Assembly (NCBI GenBank): GCA_963616935.1
Contig: CAVEMS010000003.1
Span: 62,001-126,000, forward strand
Direction: 5' to 3'
Origin: UBA4951 sp963616935
GTDB lineage: Bacteria; Bacillota_I; Bacilli_A; RFN20; CAG-826
Length of the DNA stretch: 64,000 bases
The first letter of the stretch is position 1. Each line of letters opens with the position of its first letter. Under the pieces are notes generated by a model. It had not been told where the DNA came from. It searched no databases and saw nothing but the letters and a program-made list of their open reading frames with translations. The position numbers and the translations under genes were made by a program. This document shows positions 9,994-17,626 of this stretch, one piece after another.

Positions 9994-10311
9994 CTAAATG
10001 CATTGAATGCTCTTCATGACGTTTGGGTCGTTCAAATTCAAATTTATTTTCTTCGATTCACAAAATCTCTCTATCACAGCCCCATTATCCAACGAATGAT
10101 AAGACTCATATAGGGAATAGAGTTCTTCCGGTTTTATTTTTTTGTAGAAAACGGTCATCGGGATACCACTGGCGCAAACAAAATATTGCATGATGTATCC
10201 AATCCAAGACATGACGAAAGACGGATATATATCCTTCCCTCGGCTCAGCTTCTTTTCTTTTTCGATTATCTCGTAAGCGGCTGGGACGTCTAGCGATTCA
10301 AAAGCGAACGC
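9994..10311 (-). pseudogene. DUF3791-like fragment
   Basis: The open frame begins right after an in-frame TAG at 10312 and reads AFAFESLDVPAAYEIIEKEK, then SFVMSWIGYIMQYFVCASG, then IKPEELYSLYESYHSLD. From memory this matches the DUF3791 family (MSWIGYIY...Y; PEEL...YH.LD). An ATG at 10212 gives a 72-residue product, but the family-like sequence starts about 35 codons upstream of any ATG, so the original start is lost. In intact loci DUF3791 sits next to DUF3990, and a DUF3990 stub ends here in another frame at 10298. The locus is therefore a deletion remnant. Confidence 0.6.
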
Positions 10312-10678
10312 CTAAATTGAATCCTTTCCCAAAATCCTTTTTCCCCTCGCTATAAGAAATTGATGGATGGCCATGGAGCTCGCTTTTTGAGCCACGAAAA
10401 AGAAGAAGGTGATTGGTTTGAAGAGACGAGGCGCATGTCTTTTCCTTTACCTTATTTAGATATATGCCCGTCTCGTACGCTTTGTTATATAGTTTTTCCA
10501 AGGCTTCATAACTCGGAATCGTTTCATCATTCTGCCATCTATTTAGCGTCATGCGTGACACACCAATGAAGTCGGCGAGTTCGTTTTCAGTTATCCCCAA
10601 TATTATCTTTATGTATTTGAGATCTTTTTTGAAATTGAAATACTTTGTAACATCCTCATCAAATATCTTGTAACGCAT
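10298..10678 (-). pseudogene. HTH protein running into a truncated DUF3990 domain
   Basis: From the ATG at 10678 the product has an HTH domain (residues about 15-65: LKYIKIILGITENELADFIG, then MTLNRWQNDETIPSYEAL) similar to antitoxin-type repressors. In the same frame follows LLLFRGSKSELHG and KKDFGKGFNLG, which is the beginning of a DUF3990 domain (an ADP-ribosyltransferase-like fold, from memory of the family). The frame then stops at 10298, losing most of that domain. The DUF3791 partner continues in a different frame. The HTH part may still be functional; the toxin-like part cannot be. The longer upstream start is unlikely because it would cross the promoter and operator region. Confidence 0.6.
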
Positions 10679-10684
10679 GTTACA
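10669..10684 (-). promoter_or_regulatory. Inverted repeat over the HTH start codon, candidate auto-operator
   Basis: TGTAAC-GCAT-GTTACA is a perfect six-base inverted repeat that includes the start codon of the HTH gene (ATG at 10678-10676). A -10-like TAAAAT lies ten bases before the ATG. A repressor bound here would block its own promoter. A further TTTGTAAC half-site lies about 25 bases inside the gene. Confidence 0.45.
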
Positions 10685-10732
10685 CTCTATTTTAATGGCA
10701 AAAGGAACAAGGCACAAAAGAATCGATGATTG

Positions 10733-11488
10733 CTACTCTTTTATGCTGTTGTTATTGTCACTTTTATTTTCTAAAGCGTTCAATTTGGCCTTTAACTCTT
10801 CGATTTCTTTGTCTTTCGCTTCGCTCTTTTTGGCTTCTTTCTCTATTTTGGCCTTATTTTTGTTTCCGATTACGATATAGATGATCTTGGCTATTTCGAA
10901 TATGCATATTGCACTTGAAGGGAGAATAACGAGGAGCAAAGTGCCAAGCTTGCTTGAAACGAAGAAATATATCTGTCCGAGGAAAGGAGAAACATAGGAT
11001 ACCTTTCCGATGATCTCACCGGTTCTGCCATCGCTATAAAGCATCTGATAATCGCCCGCTCCCTCGACTGCGTCTCCTTTGAGTTTGTATTGATAGGTGC
11101 CATCGCTTAAGAGTATAGGATCCTCTATTATCCTATGGGTGATCGTCGTGTTATTTAACGACGCATAATTAAATGTCAAAACATCGCCTTTCTTTAACGA
11201 CGAATAGAATTCATCCTCTTTCCCATCCTTTATCAAATCGATTTTGATGAGGGATTTGATGGGGATATTTTGAATTTCGTACTCTTCTTGTTTCTCTCCG
11301 TCCATCGATCCGGAAAGAACAACCAAGAATTGCGAATCAAAGAATCTTCCATTGGTTATGCGACTCGTCAACGAGAAAGCCGCGATTAACAAAAAAATGG
11401 AGAACAAAGAATAGAAAACGATGTTCCCTATTTTCTTGCCCAATTTGGTTTTTTCTTTTTTCGGTTTACTCTTGTTTTCTTCTTCCAT
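10733..11488 (-). CDS. sipW: SipW-type signal peptidase I
   Basis: The 251-residue membrane protein belongs to the archaeal/ER-type branch of signal peptidase I: a membrane helix at about 22-41, SGSM with Ser61, then KGDVLTF (about 100-106) and ITHRI with His118 in place of the bacterial Lys. A second membrane helix at about 180-210 is followed by a coiled, charged C-terminal tail. SipW enzymes process TasA-family fibre proteins, whose signals end in motifs like those of the three genes upstream. It is the last gene of that operon. No Shine-Dalgarno is visible; instead an 11-bp hairpin ends about ten bases before the start codon, which may keep enzyme levels below those of the fibre proteins. 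Confidence 0.88.
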   Translation of the reverse strand: MEEENKSKPKKEKTKLGKKIGNIVFYSLFSIFLLIAAFSLTSRITNGRFFDSQFLVVLSGSMDGEKQEEYEIQNIPIKSLIKIDLIKDGKEDEFYSSLKKGDVLTFNYASLNNTTITHRIIEDPILLSDGTYQYKLKGDAVEGAGDYQMLYSDGRTGEIIGKVSYVSPFLGQIYFFVSSKLGTLLLVILPSSAICIFEIAKIIYIVIGNKNKAKIEKEAKKSEAKDKEIEELKAKLNALENKSDNNNSIKE

Positions 11489-11498
11489 GCTGGATAAT

Positions 11499-11524
11499 GG
11501 GTGTGAGGGAAATCCCCCACACCC
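11499..11524 (-). promoter_or_regulatory. Stable stem-loop in front of sipW
   Basis: Arms GGGTGTGAGGG and CCCCCACACCC pair over 11 positions with one mismatch around a four-base loop. There is no T-run after it on the minus strand, so it is not a simple terminator. It sits between the last TasA-like gene and sipW and could act as an RNA-processing or stability element, or lower sipW translation. Confidence 0.6.
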
Positions 11525-11580
11525 AATAATGAATGACTTAGTCTTTGGCTATGTCAATAACGACTGGCGACAAGAAGTGA

Positions 11581-12900
11581 TTATTCGATATTTAATTCGT
11601 AATCGACTCCTTCATAGACCGCAAAATTCGCACCAATATCATCACCGGTAATGGCCACGCCATTCTTTTCGAACGTGCAACCAGTAACGTTGACAGTGCA
11701 ATCGGCCCTCATATAAACGAAATATTCTTTTGCCGTACCTTTTTCTGTTGCGATAATCTTGCAGTTTAAAAGGTTTATTTCAGACCCGGCTGCAGCAGTC
11801 TCAACATTAATAACCGCAAAGTCGTCATCAGAACCAGACCATTTATTTAGCCCTGTAAGCGTGCAGTTCTCAAATGTTAATTTAGAATTCGCGGTCCAAG
11901 TCTGGGAAGCGCAATAACCTGTGATATCGCTGTTTTTAACGACCAACTCAACGTTACCACTGTTGCTAGCGACATTAACTGAATAGTGATCGGCGTTGCA
12001 AATGCAATTATCCAACACCAATTTGACATTTCCCGTGTTACCGCCAATAGAAATTCCTCTTTCAGCACCAGGAGCATCTAAGTTAACGTTCGTTAATGAA
12101 ACAGTAACGTCTTCACTAAGACTATTGATGTTCATGATGCGTTGAGAAGAACCAGCAGCGGCTTTTAAAGTTTTGCCATTGCCATAGATAACGACATCTT
12201 TTGTTACTCCGATAGTCGAATCGAGTTCGATGTCGTCGACAAGCGAAACCGGTTCGCCCGCTTCAAGCGCGGCTTTAAAATCATCAACGGTCGAAACATC
12301 CATCGGATAACCGACTGCATTGCCTTGAACGGCTTCGATTCGGCAAGAAATCGAACAAGATTTCTCTTGATAATCGTTTCCGGCATCGGAAGGAAGTTCA
12401 ATGCTAACAGGGATGACGATTGGCTCTGAACCGACTTCGAGTTTCTGATAATCGCTAGCGGCACGTTCACCGTCGAATTCATTGGAATTGATCTTGATAT
12501 TCAACCCAGAGAACAACCCGGCATCCGTCAAAGATTCGATGACAGTTCTGTATTTGATCGCCACCGTCGATTCATTTGCGACTTTGAGCTCGAATTCGAC
12601 TTTGTCTCCAGGAGTGATATTGCTTAAGGAGACGTTCGTGCCACTAATTGCAACGGTCCCGCCGTTTGTGAACGCATCGGCGCTGGCGAGCTCTGCGACT
12701 TCTCCGCTTTCGGCGTCGAGGGAATAGAGCTTAAGATTCTGGATCTCAGCCTTGACGGCGACTTTGCCCGCAGTAACGGTGACGTTCGCGTCGGCTTCGC
12801 TAGTGAACAAAGCGTACGTGGTGCCGGCCGCTATGCCACCAAATGCGACAGCAGCAAGAGCAGAAAGCATAATTGTTTTCGTTAATTTTGTGTTTTTCAT
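11581..12900 (-). CDS. TasA-like SipW-dependent surface protein with beta-helix-like passenger
   Basis: The 439-residue product starts with a SipW-type signal (Lys-rich start, hydrophobic core, then AGTTYALFTSEADANVT) and a TasA/camelysin-like domain to about residue 195 (NITPGDKVEFELKV is the typical core strand). Residues 200-439 form a repetitive beta-rich part (VTVSLTNVNLD, VKLVLDNCICN, VELVVKNSDIT, LTFENCTLTG at regular spacing) as in parallel beta-helices or adhesin-like right-handed helices. So the fibre module appears to carry a passenger. AAAGGT precedes the ATG. The first 45 or so codons after the signal core are almost identical to those of the next gene upstream, showing recent duplication or gene conversion. 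Confidence 0.8.
   Translation of the reverse strand: MKNTKLTKTIMLSALAAVAFGGIAAGTTYALFTSEADANVTVTAGKVAVKAEIQNLKLYSLDAESGEVAELASADAFTNGGTVAISGTNVSLSNITPGDKVEFELKVANESTVAIKYRTVIESLTDAGLFSGLNIKINSNEFDGERAASDYQKLEVGSEPIVIPVSIELPSDAGNDYQEKSCSISCRIEAVQGNAVGYPMDVSTVDDFKAALEAGEPVSLVDDIELDSTIGVTKDVVIYGNGKTLKAAAGSSQRIMNINSLSEDVTVSLTNVNLDAPGAERGISIGGNTGNVKLVLDNCICNADHYSVNVASNSGNVELVVKNSDITGYCASQTWTANSKLTFENCTLTGLNKWSGSDDDFAVINVETAAAGSEINLLNCKIIATEKGTAKEYFVYMRADCTVNVTGCTFEKNGVAITGDDIGANFAVYEGVDYELNIE
12699..12826. repeat. Near-identical 128-bp direct repeat, copy 1
   Basis: This segment encodes the end of the SipW-type signal and the first strands of the TasA-like domain. It matches 14604-14731 with only about four differences by eye. 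The flanking parts of the two genes are much more diverged. Confidence 0.85.
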
Positions 12901-12924
12901 TGATGTTACCTTTTTAGAATATCT

Positions 12925-14802
12925 TTATTCGTATGTTGCAGTATCGGACCATGTGTTGGTGTAATAATTGCCATACCACGTGCCCGTTCTTTCATCGCCA
13001 TCGACAAGCCATTTTGCATCGTTTGCAAGAACTACTTTCGTATGGGAAGCGCTGGCGATAAAACTGATTTCAATGTTGCCATTCAAAGTGCCGGCTTTGA
13101 CGTTGATCAAATGGGTTCCCGGGCCACGAACGCGACCGATAGCAGAGATTGACGCATAGTCGTCGCCGTTCTCATCATCGATCGATAGATCGGCTTCTAG
13201 GGTTTGGCCGATTAATCGGCCCACGACGGCTTCCAAAGCAGTGATCGTTCCAGTCCCACCAGCACAATTAGTGACTTCACCAGTAGTAAAGTTTCCAATC
13301 ACGCCACCGGCAATATTTTTGGCAGTGACGTTGCCGCTATTTTTGCATGAAGTAAGAATAGCTGTACCATTCGAAGCACCGACAATGCCGCCGGCGCAGT
13401 CCTCGGCCGAAGTGACGCCCCCGGTATTTTCGCAATTAGCTAATTCGGCTCTACCTCCATTGGCAACAGCCATTGGGACGAGTCCGACAATGCCACCGGT
13501 ATTACCTTTCCCTTTGATCTCGCCATTATTTTTGGAGTTCTTGATAACTCCTTTCGAACCGCTCATATAGCCGACAATGCCACCGGTATACGATTCGGTT
13601 GATGATCCAATTGTCGCAGTGTTTAAGCAATCTTCGATTAAGGTGTCGCCGCCACCATTAACGAATCCGACTATTCCGGCAGTGCCGGCGTTACCGCCGG
13701 TAACAACACCGTTGTTTACGCAATTCTTGATGACACAACCGGATGCATTAGTTAAAGAAACGATACCACCCGTTTTCGCCGTGCCAGTGACTTCGACATT
13801 TGATGTGCAATTTTCGATCGTCCCTTTGTTCATTCTGGCGACGATTCCGGCAGCATTTTTGCAAGAAACCGTTCCATTGACAGTCAAATTTTTGATAACA
13901 GCATCGCCATCGATTGCACCGAAAAGCGCGCCATAACCATCATTAACCTCCGTATTGGCAGTTTCAGCCGTCACGTTTAAACCGTTAATAGCGTGATTGT
14001 TCCCATCGAATATAGATGTGAATTTATTTGTTCCTTCTTTTTGGCCAATCGGCGTCCAAACGGTGTTTGGATCTAAATTGATATCATTAAGAAGAGAAAT
14101 CTCTTCATATTCGTCAAGCGATGAGCCTTCGTTTACTAAGGTTGCCAACGTTTCAAAGTCACCATCGCTATATATATTCAAGGCGTTTTCATTTACTTCC
14201 TCTACTTTAGTGTTGCCTTGCACCGCCTCGAGTTTGATTGAAACATCACACGCTTTTCCTTGATAGCTATTATCTCTATCGCTCGGAAAATCGATCGTTA
14301 TAGGAAGAGTTTCAACCTCCGTTTCTTCGCTTACGGGTTCGAGTTCGGTGTAGGGAGAAATAATTGTGAAACCATTGCTCCAAGTGGATTCGCCAACCGT
14401 AACAACTAATCCATTAAAAAGGCCGGTATCATTATTTTTTTGAATAATCGTGCGGTATTTGGATTTGACGTTGCTCGAATTGAGAACCTTGAGGTCAAAA
14501 GTGACCTTATCGCCAGGAGTGACATCGCTTAATGAAATATTTAAATCAGTAAGAATAGCGCTCCCACCGTTGGTAAATGTATCAGCACTAGCAAGCGCAA
14601 CCGCTTCTCCGCTTTCGGCGTCGAGGGAATAGAGCTTAAGATTCTGGATCTCGGCCTTGACGGCGACTTTGCCGGCGGTAACGGTGACGTTCGCGTCGGC
14701 TTCGCTAGTGAACAAAGCGTACGTTGTGCCGACCGCGACGGCCCCGAACATAAGGGCGGCCGATGCGGATAATACCAAAGTCTTGGTAATCTTTTTGTTC
14801 AT
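12925..14802 (-). CDS. TasA-like SipW-dependent protein with GLUG-type repeat passenger
   Basis: The 625-residue protein shares its SipW-type signal and TasA-like domain (residues 1-195) with its neighbour. Residues about 215-270 form a linker domain (VWTPIGQKEGTNKFTSIFDG), which commonly precedes GLUG repeats. Residues 270-560 hold about seven repeats of the form GGIVG-x(5-10)-I-x-NC-x-N-x-G, the GLUG motif of beta-helical adhesins; the repeats are protein-level, with no DNA array. The C-terminal 50 residues form a cap. GAAAGG precedes the ATG. The product is likely a surface adhesin or fibre subunit processed by the SipW enzyme encoded at the operon end. Confidence 0.82.
   Translation of the reverse strand: MNKKITKTLVLSASAALMFGAVAVGTTYALFTSEADANVTVTAGKVAVKAEIQNLKLYSLDAESGEAVALASADTFTNGGSAILTDLNISLSDVTPGDKVTFDLKVLNSSNVKSKYRTIIQKNNDTGLFNGLVVTVGESTWSNGFTIISPYTELEPVSEETEVETLPITIDFPSDRDNSYQGKACDVSIKLEAVQGNTKVEEVNENALNIYSDGDFETLATLVNEGSSLDEYEEISLLNDINLDPNTVWTPIGQKEGTNKFTSIFDGNNHAINGLNVTAETANTEVNDGYGALFGAIDGDAVIKNLTVNGTVSCKNAAGIVARMNKGTIENCTSNVEVTGTAKTGGIVSLTNASGCVIKNCVNNGVVTGGNAGTAGIVGFVNGGGDTLIEDCLNTATIGSSTESYTGGIVGYMSGSKGVIKNSKNNGEIKGKGNTGGIVGLVPMAVANGGRAELANCENTGGVTSAEDCAGGIVGASNGTAILTSCKNSGNVTAKNIAGGVIGNFTTGEVTNCAGGTGTITALEAVVGRLIGQTLEADLSIDDENGDDYASISAIGRVRGPGTHLINVKAGTLNGNIEISFIASASHTKVVLANDAKWLVDGDERTGTWYGNYYTNTWSDTATYE
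14604..14731. repeat. Near-identical 128-bp direct repeat, copy 2
   Basis: Second copy of 12699-12826, in the same orientation 1905 bases away. Recombination between the copies would delete one passenger domain and keep a complete fibre module. Confidence 0.85.
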
Positions 14803-14851
14803 TTTATATTTTTCCTTTCTTCTATCGTTTTGATAGAACTCATTTCATTTC

Positions 14852-15472
14852 TTATTCGACGACCTGCGTGCAATTTAGACGCATAGCGAAGGAAATGTCC
14901 TTGCTTTGCATTTCGTTGCCGATCGCATTGGCGTCGAAGGAAAGTTTTAGGGAGAATGTCATCTCCGCACCTTTCGCAAGATCCCCTAAATCCACCGAGC
15001 GAAGATCGCCCAAGGTGAATGAGGCTTCTTCCGTCCCTTCTTTGAGACATTTGACGGAAACGTTATCCAACCAACTGACGTTAGAAACCGTCTCCTCACC
15101 GTCTTTCACCGCGATATTAAGTAGCGAGAAAGCCGTTTCGAAAGCAGTGCCGCCGGTATTGGACAGCGTAAATGTGGATTCAACCTCACTTCCGGGGACG
15201 ATGGAATCAAGATTAAACGCCTCAGCGCCGTTCTCGGTTAAGTCAAGAACGCTGTTATCGACCTTTTCCTCGAGATATCCACTGTCGTTAAGAACCTTTT
15301 GTTTTAGGTTGGTCCTACGGAAAGAGAAATTGAGATTGCCCACTTTGACATGGGTGACGACGCTTAGGCTGCGATTGAATAAAGCGTACGTGCCGCCAAT
15401 CGCGCCAACTAGCCCTATCACCGCAAATCCAGAAGCGATCAATAGTCCTTTAATGTGCTTGTTTTTCATCAT
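14852..15472 (-). CDS. TasA/camelysin-like protein, short form
   Basis: The product is about 206 residues with a SipW-type signal (GLVGAIGGTYALFNRS) and a single TasA-like domain (VPGSEVESTFTLSNTGGTAFETAF is the core strand pair). It lacks any passenger. AAGGAGG lies five bases before the ATG at 15472, which rules out the GTG just upstream that overlaps this SD. Its start overlaps the end of the small membrane protein gene upstream. It is a plausible major or basal subunit of the fibre whose variants are the two longer proteins downstream. Confidence 0.8.
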   Translation of the reverse strand: MMKNKHIKGLLIASGFAVIGLVGAIGGTYALFNRSLSVVTHVKVGNLNFSFRRTNLKQKVLNDSGYLEEKVDNSVLDLTENGAEAFNLDSIVPGSEVESTFTLSNTGGTAFETAFSLLNIAVKDGEETVSNVSWLDNVSVKCLKEGTEEASFTLGDLRSVDLGDLAKGAEMTFSLKLSFDANAIGNEMQSKDISFAMRLNCTQVVE

Positions 15473-15743
15473 CTTCACCTCCTTTCTTATGTGTTTTGTT
15501 CATAACCTTTTTTCTGCTTGAATCATCCTGATAGAGGATGCAAGCGGAGAGAATTCCGTCTTTCTTTTCGGAATCCCCTTCTTTATAGACGAGTGGGTAA
15601 GCCCTCACTCGATATAAACCATCTGTTTCCGTCCTCTTCTCGGCTTCTTTCTTGTTTTGGATGACGGAATCCGCGCCAACATAGGTTAAGAAGCCCACTA
15701 TTGCCAACCCGAGAATAACGACGCTTATAATCACAATCGCCAT
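15450..15743 (-). CDS. Small single-pass membrane protein of the SipW/TasA operon
   Basis: The 97-residue protein has one N-terminal membrane helix (residues 2-25) and a charged, probably extracellular tail ending in Lys/Glu/Asp-rich sequence. AGGAGG lies ahead of the ATG. The last 23 bases overlap the beginning of the next gene, indicating coupled translation. I do not recognise the family. By position it may anchor or nucleate the fibre (inference). Confidence 0.62.
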   Translation of the reverse strand: MAIVIISVVILGLAIVGFLTYVGADSVIQNKKEAEKRTETDGLYRVRAYPLVYKEGDSEKKDGILSACILYQDDSSRKKVMNKTHKKGGEDDEKQAH

Positions 15744-15760
15744 AACCGCTTCCCTTCCTC

Positions 15761-16258
15761 CTAATCTCCAATCCTCATATGCATCGTGAAAGAAAAGGAC
15801 AAATTCTCATAAGTGGACGGAACATCCTTGCTTAGGAGATAGCAAAAGGAGAAGGAAGTGTCTTTCCCAACGGACGTTATGAACGTCATCGGCTTCTCTT
15901 CGGTCGCATTCTTTATGGAAGAGATCGTCCCTTGCTCTTCTTCGCCTTTCTCTATTGATAACGATAAGTATTCGTATCCATTACCGGAAAACGAGTCGAA
16001 GTAAACGGAAGTGTTGCACTCCGCTTCAATAGTTTTGGACACCGAAACAATGAGTTTGCGGGATTCTCCTGGAAAAAGAGGATTGGCATCGTTAGAGAGA
16101 TGCACCTCCTCATCGACGAAAGTCACATCCGGGTTTTTGGAAGGATCCACACTTTGGTACTGCTCATTGAAAAGATAGCAAACCGGTAAGGCAATAGAAG
16201 CCGCCATGACCAATCCAGCCAAGGTGAACAAAGTAGCGATGACGCCTTTCTTAACCAT
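15761..16258 (-). CDS. Secreted or membrane-tethered TasA-like accessory protein
   Basis: The 165-residue protein has a hydrophobic N-terminal segment (residues 5-30) and then a compact beta-rich domain (NPLFPGESRKLIVSVSK, YFDSFSGNGYEYLSLSIEK, STYENLSFSFTMHMRIGD). The PGESRKL-type strand followed by a final beta-hairpin is similar in layout to TasA/camelysin domains, but without the ALF signal motif. It lies three bases after the 309-residue gene and 17 bases before the small membrane protein. Likely a minor component of the same surface structure; the assignment rests on pattern and position. Confidence 0.58.
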   Translation of the reverse strand: MVKKGVIATLFTLAGLVMAASIALPVCYLFNEQYQSVDPSKNPDVTFVDEEVHLSNDANPLFPGESRKLIVSVSKTIEAECNTSVYFDSFSGNGYEYLSLSIEKGEEEQGTISSIKNATEEKPMTFITSVGKDTSFSFCYLLSKDVPSTYENLSFSFTMHMRIGD

Positions 16259-16261
16259 CTT

Positions 16262-17191
16262 CTACTTCCCCTCCTCCATCATGTCGGAGATAAGTTTCAC
16301 CGCGCGACGCATAGATAAGGAACTGCGCACGCGAAGCAATGACGGCGTATCTTGATAGGCTCTCTTATCGCTGACGTCTTCAAGCGGAATGGCGGTATCG
16401 TCGTATTCGTCTTTCGACACGGCGAAATAGCATCTTAAAGTCTTACCGACTATAGACATCTTCAAATACGTTTTTCGCCCCAAGTGATAGGTGGCGGCAT
16501 TCTTCGATATTCTTTCTTTTAAGTTATGTTCGATGGCAGCTTTTCTGATTTCTTTGTAATTTCCCTTGAGATCTGCAGGGCTTTTCTTAAGTTTTTCGGA
16601 GAATGTCTTTCTCTTTATGTCAGAGAACGGATCCTCTTCTGAAGATTCTTCCACCGGCGCAGGCCCCACACTTTGTTCGTTGACCGTTTCTTGTTTCTCT
16701 TCGGCTTCTGGTTCTTGTTTATTTGGGACAATCGGTTCTTTTTTGGCCTCTTCCTTCTTTATCTCGATTGGTTCTTCAACGGAAACATGAGGCAATGGAA
16801 CATTGGCCGATAAGTCGACTATCAAAGCGTCATCACCTTTTCGGCAATAGAGAACGTAATTGGCGCATAGCAAAGAGAGACGGTACGCTTTTTCGGGATC
16901 GCCACCTTTTTGAAACAAGGAATCCTTCATTGCGGCGTCATGCTCATCTTTGTGCTTCTCTATGTAATCTTCTATTTCGACTTGGTGGGCGGAGATATAC
17001 GCTTCGGCTATGCCTTCGAAAGCGTTCTCAAAGAACTTTTCGGCGCCGTTGGTGGCTAGACCACTAAAGTACTGGGCGCAAAACGGATCGATTCTATCTT
17101 CGAAGAAAGCGAAAGCGGAATCGGCAAAAGGAGAAGCGCCTTCTTTGCTTTTGATCAAATGGCATTTAAAACCGCAATTGGCATTCTCCAT
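16262..17191 (-). CDS. First gene of the SipW/TasA operon, conserved C-terminal domain of unknown function
   Basis: The start at 17191 is preceded by GGAGG at good distance; the longer frame to 17230 would begin close to the transcription start and has no SD. The 309-residue product has no signal. An N-terminal helical domain (to about 140) is followed by a Glu/Pro/Lys-rich linker and a C-terminal domain of about 110 residues (TFSEKLKKSPADLKGNYKEI, then GRKTYLKMSIVGKTLRCYFA, then VRSSLSMRRAVKLI). From memory, this last domain recurs in hypothetical proteins of Firmicutes (pattern GKTLCLYLAL and VRSDRSL). It is cytoplasmic by prediction and could regulate or assist the operon. Confidence 0.62.
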   Translation of the reverse strand: MENANCGFKCHLIKSKEGASPFADSAFAFFEDRIDPFCAQYFSGLATNGAEKFFENAFEGIAEAYISAHQVEIEDYIEKHKDEHDAAMKDSLFQKGGDPEKAYRLSLLCANYVLYCRKGDDALIVDLSANVPLPHVSVEEPIEIKKEEAKKEPIVPNKQEPEAEEKQETVNEQSVGPAPVEESSEEDPFSDIKRKTFSEKLKKSPADLKGNYKEIRKAAIEHNLKERISKNAATYHLGRKTYLKMSIVGKTLRCYFAVSKDEYDDTAIPLEDVSDKRAYQDTPSLLRVRSSLSMRRAVKLISDMMEEGK

Positions 17192-17246
17192 TTTTCGTCC
17201 TCCAAAACTAGACTCGCATTCTCTTTGCAAAGGATAAATCTTTCAT

Positions 17247-17274
17247 ATGATAATCCCCCCCCCTGAAAAGTCAA
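17247..17274 (-). promoter_or_regulatory. Promoter with poly-G tract in its spacer, candidate phase-variable switch
   Basis: On the minus strand TTGACT (17274-17269) and TATCAT (17252-17247) each match five of six consensus bases and are 16 bases apart. Nine of the spacer bases are a G run (C's at 17255-17263 on the plus strand). One more G would give the optimal 17-base spacing. Transcription would start near 17240, about 50 bases ahead of the operon's first start codon. Confidence 0.7.
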
Positions 17275-17332
17275 TATATCTTTACAAGTCCGCCATTTTT
17301 TCATGCATTTACACGAATACTGATATAACATC

Positions 17333-17365
17333 AAAAAAATAAAAAATTATGCGCAAAAAGCGCAT
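17333..17365 (-). terminator. Hairpin with T-rich tail
   Basis: ATGCGC and GCGCAT pair around a T-rich loop and are followed on the minus strand by a T-rich stretch. It could end transcription of the remnant genes at 17.5-18.1 kb before the surface-fibre operon promoter. Confidence 0.5.
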
Positions 17366-17533
17366 CGATTTGTATTCAAAAGGCTTGGAGCCGCAATTAC
17401 TAATTTGGATTAAAACGGTTAATGAACGAAGAAAAAACGCATTTGGAACAAAGAAGACACAAAACTATTGTCATAGACGATTCGCGCTTTGCTCAGCTAC
17501 ATAAGCAATAAAGGGCGAACAAACGTTTCGCCT

Positions 17534-17626
17534 TTACTTACGAATCCGCCAATTGCGGTCATTTTCCCTCTCTTCGTTGTTGTGCGGGGCATATTTCTCT
17601 AACATCACCTCGATAATGCTATTCAT
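17534..17626 (-). pseudogene. Truncated gene start resembling AbiEii-type nucleotidyltransferase toxins
   Basis: An ATG at 17626 overlaps the stop of the preceding gene (ATGAATAG) and has AAGGAG seven bases upstream, so it is a real, coupled translation start. The product MNSIIEVMLEKYAPHNNEE resembles the leader of AbiEii-family proteins as I remember it (MNSIIEQMLSKY, followed by an ENALKEI-type helix), but then reads an unrelated tail and stops after 30 residues. The catalytic domain is absent. Most likely a deletion removed the gene body. The family link is from memory of a short motif only. Confidence 0.4.

Larger units (their letters stand above)
17192..17618. other. Intergenic and remnant stretch
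   Basis: Beyond the phase-variable-looking promoter and the short toxin-gene remnant, this AT-rich stretch holds a hairpin (17349-17365) and a second imperfect hairpin at about 17511-17534. No other gene is visible. Confidence 0.6.

Noticed and set aside
13240..14000. Possible CRISPR-like or DNA tandem repeat array
   Set aside because: The periodicity is at protein level (GLUG-type repeats) and the DNA copies differ too much; there are no constant spacers.
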